From an uncultured Olsenella sp. (lineage in GTDB: Bacteria > Actinomycetota > Coriobacteriia > Coriobacteriales > Atopobiaceae): a stretch of 46,583 bases of DNA. The notes beneath the pieces are model-generated. The model saw only the letters and a program-made list of their open reading frames with translations, searched no databases and was not told where the DNA came from. The stretch is from positions 1 through 46,583 of the forward strand of contig CAMXZR010000004.1 in assembly GCA_947253595.1 (NCBI GenBank). The letters are read 5' to 3'. Shown in pieces: positions 41,792-46,583 of the stretch. The translations under genes were made by a program, and so were the position numbers. How positions within the stretch are numbered: position 1 is the stretch's first letter; each line of letters opens with the position of its first letter.

Positions 41792-42388
41792 ATGAGCGAC
41801 GAGCAGTCTTCGGGAAAGAAGCTGAGGACGAAGGACCTCATCTACGGGGGCGCATTTGCCGCCATCTATCTGGTCGTCATGCTGATCATCGTCATGACCA
41901 GCGGAATGATTCCGGTCCTGTACTACGCCGCCCCACTCACGGTGGGCGTGGTAACGGGGACCATCTACATGCTCTGCGTCATGAAGCTGCGCAGGTTTGG
42001 CGGCGCGCTCATCATGGGCGTCCTGTTTGGCCTCGTCGCCTGTGGTGGCAGGTGGTACAGCCTGCTCATGGTGGTGTGTGCCGCGCTCCTGGCGGAGCTC
42101 ATCCTCTTCCTGGGCAAGTACGGCTCTCGCAAGATGTACCTGCTGTCTTTCGTGGCCTCCAACTTCATCATGGCGGCTCCGTACCTCACGTTCGTCGTCG
42201 ACTTCCAGGGTTCCCTCGACATGTCCAGGAGCTACTACAGCGCGGAGCATGTCGCTGGGCTGGCAAGCGTGTTCGCCCCAGGCTTCTACGTGGGAACGCT
42301 CGTCTTCGCGCTCGCGGGTGGGATAGCCGGTGCCCTCATTGCGAACAAGCTCGTGAGCAAGCACTTCGAGAAGGCCGGCGTTCTGTGA
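41792..42388 (+). CDS. ECF transporter S component, MptD family
   Basis: A 198-residue integral membrane protein with about six helices, the substrate-specific subunit of an energy-coupling-factor importer (Trep_Strep/MptD family, substrate not known). It begins MSDEQSSGKKLRTKDLIYGG; the family-typical KDLIYxGAFAAIYLV helix and the GGRWYSLLMVV loop are visible. The ATG at 41792 follows GGGAGGG. A T component and an ATPase follow at once, but both appear damaged, so whether this S component still has a working energiser encoded here is doubtful. Confidence 0.88.
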   Translation: MSDEQSSGKKLRTKDLIYGGAFAAIYLVVMLIIVMTSGMIPVLYYAAPLTVGVVTGTIYMLCVMKLRRFGGALIMGVLFGLVACGGRWYSLLMVVCAALLAELILFLGKYGSRKMYLLSFVASNFIMAAPYLTFVVDFQGSLDMSRSYYSAEHVAGLASVFAPGFYVGTLVFALAGGIAGALIANKLVSKHFEKAGVL

Positions 42389-42412
42389 GTCGGGTCTTTG
42401 CGAGCCAGGTCC

Positions 42413-43151
42413 ATGAACCCTGATTCGGGAAGGGTCTTGCTGTCGTTCGACCCCAGGGCGAAGCTCCTGGTCTTCCTTGCCAGCGGTGCCGTGTCCGTCT
42501 CCATGTCCGAGTACAGCGTCGTTCTGTACCTGGCGCTGGCGTTGGTGCAATGCGCCCTGCTCTTCCTGGAGGGGAAGAGGGGCCTGTCGTTGGCGGTCCT
42601 GTGCGCTCCGCTGCTGCTGTTGCTGTTCCGCGCCTGCGTGGAGGGGCCGGGGACGGGGGCGCCCGGGCTGGTCGTGTTCGTCACGGGCCTGCTCTCCCTC
42701 ATGCTCTTCAGCGCCCCCCCTCATGGGTGCCCTCGTGCTATTGGTGAAGACCACCAAGATGAGCCACCTGGTCTCGTCCCTGCAGGCGATGCACCTCCCC
42801 ATGGTGCTGGTAATCCCCCTCGCCGCCCTCGTCCGCTTTGTCCCCACCGTCCGTGAGGAGTGGGTGGGCGTGCGCAAGGCGATGGCGTTCCGGGGCATAT
42901 CCATGGCTCCGGCGGCGCTGCTCCGCTCACCGCTCAGGAGCGCGGAGTACCTTCTGGTGCCATTGCTGTTCAGCTCGCTCTCGGTCATGGAGGAGCTTGC
43001 CGCGGCGTCCCTCGCGCGCGGCCTCGACAGCGAGAGCGAGCGCAGCTCCCTGGTCGACACGCGCCTCTCCGTCGCCGACTGGGTTGTCATCGTGCTGATG
43101 GCGGCGCTCATCGCGGGCTGCCACGTGACTGCTGGGATGGTGTGGCATTGA
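42413..43151 (+). pseudogene. ecfT: ECF transporter T component, frameshifted at a C7 tract
   Basis: The N-terminal half is in one frame (MNPDSGRVLLSFDPRAKLLV ... GLLSLMLFSAP) and the C-terminal half in another (LMGALVLLVKTTKMSHLVSS ... FVPTVREEWVGVRKAMAFRG), together the expected ~245-residue EcfT. The switch falls at the seven-C run at 42714-42720. Removing one C restores a single frame. Helices, the coupling-helix region and the end overlapping the next gene are otherwise intact. This is either a recent inactivation, a phase-variable tract, or a sequencing error in the homopolymer. An alternative TTG start at 42398 is possible. Confidence 0.8.
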
Positions 43152-43888
43152 TACGGTTCGAGGACGCGTCCTTCCACTACGGTGGCGAGAACGGCACGGG
43201 CGATGGCGTCGATCACATAGACCTGACGGTCGCCGATGGAGAGGTGGTGGTTCTCTGCGGCGTGAGCGGCAGCGGAAAGACCACCTTGGCAAGGCTGCTC
43301 GCGCACCAGTACGACGTCCAGTCGGGCTCGGTGAGCGTCGGCGGCCAGGACGTCCGCGACATGACGAGCGAATCCCTGAACGGGCTGGTCTCCTACGTCT
43401 CGCAGGACCTCTTCCTGTTCAACAGGAGCCTGGCCGAGAACATCCGCGTGGGCCGTCCGGACGCATCGGACGAGGAGGTGCGAGCCGCGGCGCATGCCGC
43501 CTGCTGCGACGACTTCCTGGGTGAGTTCGAGAGGGGCCTGGACACGCCTGCGGGGGACGCAGGCGCGCGTCTCTCGGGAGGGCAGCGTCAGCGCATCGCG
43601 TTTGCGCGGGCCATCCTGAAGGATGCCCCCATCGTGGTCCTGGACGAGGCGACGGCGTTCGTGGATGCCGAGAACGAGCGCCGCATCCAGCTCGCGATGA
43701 GCGAGCTCTGCAGGAACAAGACGACGCTGGTCATAGCGCACAGGCTGAACACCGTGCGCGACGCCGACAAGATCGTGGTGCTCGAGTCCGGCCGCGTCAT
43801 CGAGCAGGGCACTCACGAGGAGCTCCTTGCCCGAGATGGGGCATACGTGCGGCTGCTGGAGGCGGGAAGGACGGGGACTGGTCGATGA
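43142..43888 (+). CDS. ABC ATPase, apparent chimera of EcfA N-terminus and exporter nucleotide-binding domain
   Basis: A 248-residue ATPase. Residues 1-47 (VALIRFEDASFHYGG ... GEVVVLCGVSGSGKTT) look like an EcfA. From Walker A (40-47) onward the sequence is that of an ABC-exporter NBD: DVQSGSVSVGGQDVRD, YVSQDLFLFNRSLAENI, LSGGQ (134-138), VVLDEATAFVD and VIAHRLNTVRDADKIVVLES. Motifs needed for ATPase activity are all present. Similar loci normally encode a double EcfA followed by two exporter half-transporters, so a deletion between Walker A repeats is the likely origin. The start is GTG 43142 (or TTG 43148), overlapping the ecfT end. Confidence 0.75.
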   Translation: MALIRFEDASFHYGGENGTGDGVDHIDLTVADGEVVVLCGVSGSGKTTLARLLAHQYDVQSGSVSVGGQDVRDMTSESLNGLVSYVSQDLFLFNRSLAENIRVGRPDASDEEVRAAAHAACCDDFLGEFERGLDTPAGDAGARLSGGQRQRIAFARAILKDAPIVVLDEATAFVDAENERRIQLAMSELCRNKTTLVIAHRLNTVRDADKIVVLESGRVIEQGTHEELLARDGAYVRLLEAGRTGTGR

Positions 43889-44070
43889 GCGAGACCTCGC
43901 GCAAGATGCTTGCGCTCCTCTGTGTCATGCTGAGCCTGTTCCTGATCATGGGCGGGTTGTACCTTCCCGTCGAGCTGCTGGGGCCTGTCGCGACATCCGC
44001 GCTCACGTGGGTGGGCGTCGCCCTCCTCCTGGGCGGAAACGTCGCGCTTGCCCTGGAGGAGAGGGACTGA
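43885..44070 (+). CDS. Small two-helix membrane protein
   Basis: A 61-residue protein with two hydrophobic segments (MLALLCVMLSLFLIMGGLYL and TSALTWVGVALLLGGNVALA) joined by a short polar turn and ending in charged residues EERD. Its ATG overlaps the stop of the preceding ATPase gene (ATGA), so it is translationally coupled to the ECF remnant locus. I do not recognise the family. It could be an accessory subunit or an orphan remnant. Confidence 0.6.
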   Translation: MSETSRKMLALLCVMLSLFLIMGGLYLPVELLGPVATSALTWVGVALLLGGNVALALEERD

Positions 44071-44114
44071 CCGGCCGGCCGCGGACAGGGCGACCCTCCT
44101 GCCTCATGTGTGCT

Positions 44115-44251
44115 GGCGAGGACGCTGGGTTGGCGGGGACGCTGAGGTCTAAAGACTCGCGACGTCCCGTTCTCTATGCCTTTTCCTGAATTGAGATAGA
44201 TATCAACTGGCCTTTTGTTGAGCATGATTCCGAGGAATGCATAGAGAACGG
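44115..44251. repeat. Intergenic element: 13-bp direct repeats and long inverted repeat
   Basis: GGCGAGGACGCTG (44115-44127) and GGCGGGGACGCTG (44132-44144) repeat with a 17-bp period. Downstream, CCGTTCTCTATGC (44167-44179) and its exact reverse complement (44239-44251) flank 59 bp of AT-richer sequence that itself contains the imperfect palindrome TTGAGATAGATATCAA. No T-tract follows the right arm, so it is not a simple terminator. Confidence 0.6.
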
Positions 44252-44352
44252 AAGGGAGGCCGCTGGGTCGCGCCCCTCTCGCCCGTCGCTCCCTCCTCGG
44301 CCTACAATCCAAGGCACCCAGCGATGGGCGGGGGAGGCGAGGGGGCGACCAC

Positions 44353-45516
44353 ATGGCCAAGGATGACCTGATAAGTGCGTTGCGGCGTCTGGGCAACGTG
44401 CGCGACGGACGAGCGAGCCACCAGACCATCCGTCGGCGCATCCTCTCCGGGGCTCGCATCGACGGGACCCATCTCTGCATCCTCATAGTCGCCATGCTCA
44501 TCGCGTCGGTCGGCCTCAACGTCGACTCCACCGAGGCGGTTGTCGGTGCCATGCTCGTCTGCCCGCTCATGGGGTCGGTCATGGCGTTCGCCTATGCCAT
44601 CGCCACCGCCGACCTGCGCCTGCTGCGCGAGGTCCTGCTCGGTCTCGTGGTGCAGGTCGCGATCTGCCTGGTCACCTCGACGCTCTACTTCGTCATCTCT
44701 CCCATCTCGCGCGAGACCTCCGAGCTGCTCACCAACTCCAGTCCCACGGTGTGGGACGTTCTCATCGCGCTCGCGGGCGGCTTTGCGGGGGGCATTGGCA
44801 TCTCGCGCAACCAGGAGCCGGCGACCCTGCTCTCGGGGGTCGCCGTCGCGACCGCGCTCATGCCGCCGCTCTGCGCGGCGGGCTACGGCGTGGCCCGGGG
44901 CGACCTCCCGTACTTCGCGGCGGCATTCTACGAGTTCTCCCTCAACGTGGTGTTCATCGCGTTTGCCGCCGAGTTCGTGCTGGTCATGCTGCGCACGCCC
45001 CTCAAGCGCGACCTCGACGGCGACGGCGTCGTCACGGTGCGGGAGGACGAGGAGGCGTTGGAGAGGAGCCGTCGCCTTCGCCGCAGGCTGCTGGTCGGAA
45101 CGCTGGTCTTCGTGATTCCCTGTGCGGTGATGACCGCCCAGCTGGTCAAGGACACCATGGCGAAGAACGACGGGGAGGCCTTCGACATCCAGGACAGCTA
45201 TGACGCGCGGACGACCACGCAGGAGCTCGAGGCCGTGTGCCCCGGCTTCGTCTCGTATCGCGTCGGCGCGCTCGACTCGTACGATACCAGGGCTGGCTCG
45301 TTCTCGCGGAAGGTCGTGGCGCGGGTGGTGACGTCGGAGCCGTTGGACGAGACGCGCAAGGCTGGGCTCGAGGCGCTGATCAGGGTGCACGTGAAGGACC
45401 TCGACGAGGTGAGCTTCGAGCTGCGGCGCGAGGGGGCGTCGGATGACAGCGCGAGGGGCGAGACCAGCGCCTCTGAGTCATCCGGTTCGGTGTCGGCGTC
45501 CAATGCGTCATCCTAG
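44353..45516 (+). CDS. DUF389 family membrane protein
   Basis: A 387-residue protein of the DUF389 family (hydrophobic domain proteins of unknown function). About six to seven helices span residues ~35-265, including the family signature DSTEAVVGAMLVCPLMGSVM, GGIGISRNQEPATLLSGVAV and ATALMPPLCAAGYGVARGDL. A ~120-residue soluble C-terminal domain and a Ser-rich tail follow. The ATG at 44353 follows purine-rich GGGGGAGGCGAGGGGG. It is a single gene convergent with purH. The function is unknown; transport is assumed from topology only. Confidence 0.88.
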   Translation: MAKDDLISALRRLGNVRDGRASHQTIRRRILSGARIDGTHLCILIVAMLIASVGLNVDSTEAVVGAMLVCPLMGSVMAFAYAIATADLRLLREVLLGLVVQVAICLVTSTLYFVISPISRETSELLTNSSPTVWDVLIALAGGFAGGIGISRNQEPATLLSGVAVATALMPPLCAAGYGVARGDLPYFAAAFYEFSLNVVFIAFAAEFVLVMLRTPLKRDLDGDGVVTVREDEEALERSRRLRRRLLVGTLVFVIPCAVMTAQLVKDTMAKNDGEAFDIQDSYDARTTTQELEAVCPGFVSYRVGALDSYDTRAGSFSRKVVARVVTSEPLDETRKAGLEALIRVHVKDLDEVSFELRREGASDDSARGETSASESSGSVSASNASS

Positions 45517-45672
45517 TAGCGCCGTCTTGTTGTCTGCCACGTTTCTCTCGCCATTTCGCGGCGCTTCTGTTGCTGGAGACAAGATGGACTGTGCGTCGTG
45601 CAGCGTGGCGGCGATGTGTCGTGCGTCGTAGGCGCGGTGGTGCGCCATGCGGTGACACGATTGCGCCCCGCC

Positions 45673-46583
45673 CTAGTGGTGGAACAGCCGCATTCCCGTG
45701 AAGCACATGGCAATGCCGTACTTGTCGGCCGCCTCGATCACGTTGTCGTCGCGGATCGAGCCGCCGGGTTCGGCAATGTAGCTGACGCCGCTCTTGTGGG
45801 CGCGTTCGACGTTGTCGCCGAAGGGAAAGAAGGCGTCCGACCCCAGTGCGACGCCGGTCTGGGTGGCTATCCACGCCGACTTCTCCTCGCGGGTCAGCGC
45901 CTCGGGCCTCTCCGCGAACCACTTCTGCCACTCGCCCTCGGCCAGGACGTCGTCGTGTTCGTCGGAGACGTACACGTCGATCGCGTTGTCGCGGTTGGCG
46001 CGGCGGATCCCCTCGGCGAAGCGCAGGCCCAGGACCTTTGGATGCTGGCGCAGGTACCAGGTGTCGGCCTTGCCGCCCGCGAGCCTGGTGCAGTGGACGC
46101 GGCTTTGCTGCCCGGCGCCCACGCCGATGGCCTGCCCGTCCTTCACGTAGCAGACCGAGTTGGACTGCGTGTACTTCAGTGTGATCAGGCTCACGATCAT
46201 GTCGATCTTTGCGGCCTCGGGGACGTAGCGGTTTCGCGTCACCACGTTGCCCAGAAGCTCGCGGTCGATCCTGAAGTCGTTGCGACCCTGCTCGAAGCTG
46301 ATGCCAAAGACGTCCTTGGCCTCGGTGGGAGCGGGACGGTAGCTGGGGTCGACCCGTACCACGTTGTAGCGGCCGCCCTTCTTGGCCCCTAGGATCTGCA
46401 GGGCCTCCTCGGTGTAGCCGGGCGCGATGATGCCGTCGGACACCTCGCGCCTGAGGTAGCGCGCCACGTCGGCGTCGCAGGTCTCGCTCAACGCGGCCCA
46501 GTCGCCGTAGGAGCTCATGCGGTCGGCGCCGCGCGCGCGGATGTAGGCGCAGGCGATGGGGGAGAGCTCCCCCTCCCCCTCGG
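45673..46583 (-). CDS. purH: Phosphoribosylaminoimidazolecarboxamide formyltransferase, 5' part outside window
   Basis: The C-terminal ~300 residues of a stand-alone AICAR formyltransferase, which carries out the penultimate step of de novo purine synthesis with 10-formyl-THF. The reading frame continues through the right edge (ELSPIACAYIRARGADRMSS), so the ATG at 46518 is internal. Diagnostic segments are REVSDGIIAPGYTEEALQIL, KYTQSNSVCYVKDGQAIGVG and AGQQSRVHCTRLAGGKADTW, then SDAFFPFGDNVERAHKSGVS. This is the monofunctional form found in clostridia and coriobacteria rather than the fused PurH; an IMP cyclohydrolase domain is not visible here. Confidence 0.93.
   Translation of the reverse strand, partial: EGEGELSPIACAYIRARGADRMSSYGDWAALSETCDADVARYLRREVSDGIIAPGYTEEALQILGAKKGGRYNVVRVDPSYRPAPTEAKDVFGISFEQGRNDFRIDRELLGNVVTRNRYVPEAAKIDMIVSLITLKYTQSNSVCYVKDGQAIGVGAGQQSRVHCTRLAGGKADTWYLRQHPKVLGLRFAEGIRRANRDNAIDVYVSDEHDDVLAEGEWQKWFAERPEALTREEKSAWIATQTGVALGSDAFFPFGDNVERAHKSGVSYIAEPGGSIRDDNVIEAADKYGIAMCFTGMRLFHH

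Noticed and set aside
45519..45569. AGCGCCG/CGGCGCT inverted repeat between the DUF389 gene and purH as a bidirectional terminator
   Set aside because: The stem is only 7 bp with a loop of over 30 nt and no clean T-tracts, so it is probably chance in GC-rich DNA.

Overview
The window is high-GC bacterial DNA (roughly two thirds G+C by eye). Its ribosomal-gene synteny, GTG/TTG starts, the coiled-coil insertion in RpoC and overall protein character suggest the actinobacterial class Coriobacteriia, probably an Olsenella/Atopobium-type gut or oral anaerobe. Oxygen-sensitive glycyl-radical chemistry, FeoAB ferrous iron uptake and an intracellular fucosidase fit that lifestyle. The genus is an inference. 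No tRNA, rRNA, CRISPR array or insertion sequence was recognised.

Region 1 (1-14.9 kb) is the core information-processing block: rplK (cut by the left edge), rplA, an L10-type leader, rplJ, rplL, rpoB, rpoC, a SmtB/CzrA-like ArsR regulator, then rpsL-rpsG-fusA-rpsJ. tuf is not in its usual place after fusA. RpoC carries a C-terminal helix-hairpin-helix domain that lines up without gaps with the RNA polymerase alpha-subunit CTD, including equivalents of the UP-element-binding Arg265 and Asn268. This is the most striking single observation.

Region 2 (15.2-20.3 kb) is a catabolic module sitting between rpsJ and rplC: a DeoR-family regulator and a radical-SAM activase on the minus strand, and a YbiW-type glycyl radical enzyme plus fructose-6-phosphate-aldolase-like protein on the plus strand. 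A shared 12-bp near-palindrome lies upstream of both transcription directions. The set resembles the anhydrosugar-phosphate route attributed to YbiW/FsaA.

Region 3 (20.7-26.5 kb) is the S10/spc ribosomal block rplC-D-W-B-rpsS-rplV-rpsC-rplP-rpmC-rpsQ-rplN-rplX. It stops at a strong intrinsic terminator after rplX, so rplE and the rest of spc are not contiguous.

Region 4 (26.6-38.7 kb) holds, on the minus strand, an RsmJ-like rRNA methyltransferase, a 949-residue multidomain transglutaminase-like protein and a GH29 alpha-L-fucosidase. On the plus strand is an Opp/Dpp-type ABC importer (binding protein, two permeases, two ATPases), then a GNAT acetyltransferase and a truncated gene fragment.

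Region 5 (38.7-46.6 kb) contains feoA-feoB, then a visibly eroded locus: a methyltransferase whose catalytic core is missing, an MptD-type ECF S component, an ecfT broken at a C7 tract, and an ATPase that looks like an EcfA N-terminus joined to an ABC-exporter nucleotide-binding domain. A DUF389 membrane protein and a purH-type AICAR formyltransferase (cut by the right edge) close the window. A dispersed ~30-bp intergenic repeat occurs twice before rpoB and once, diverged and inverted, before feoA.
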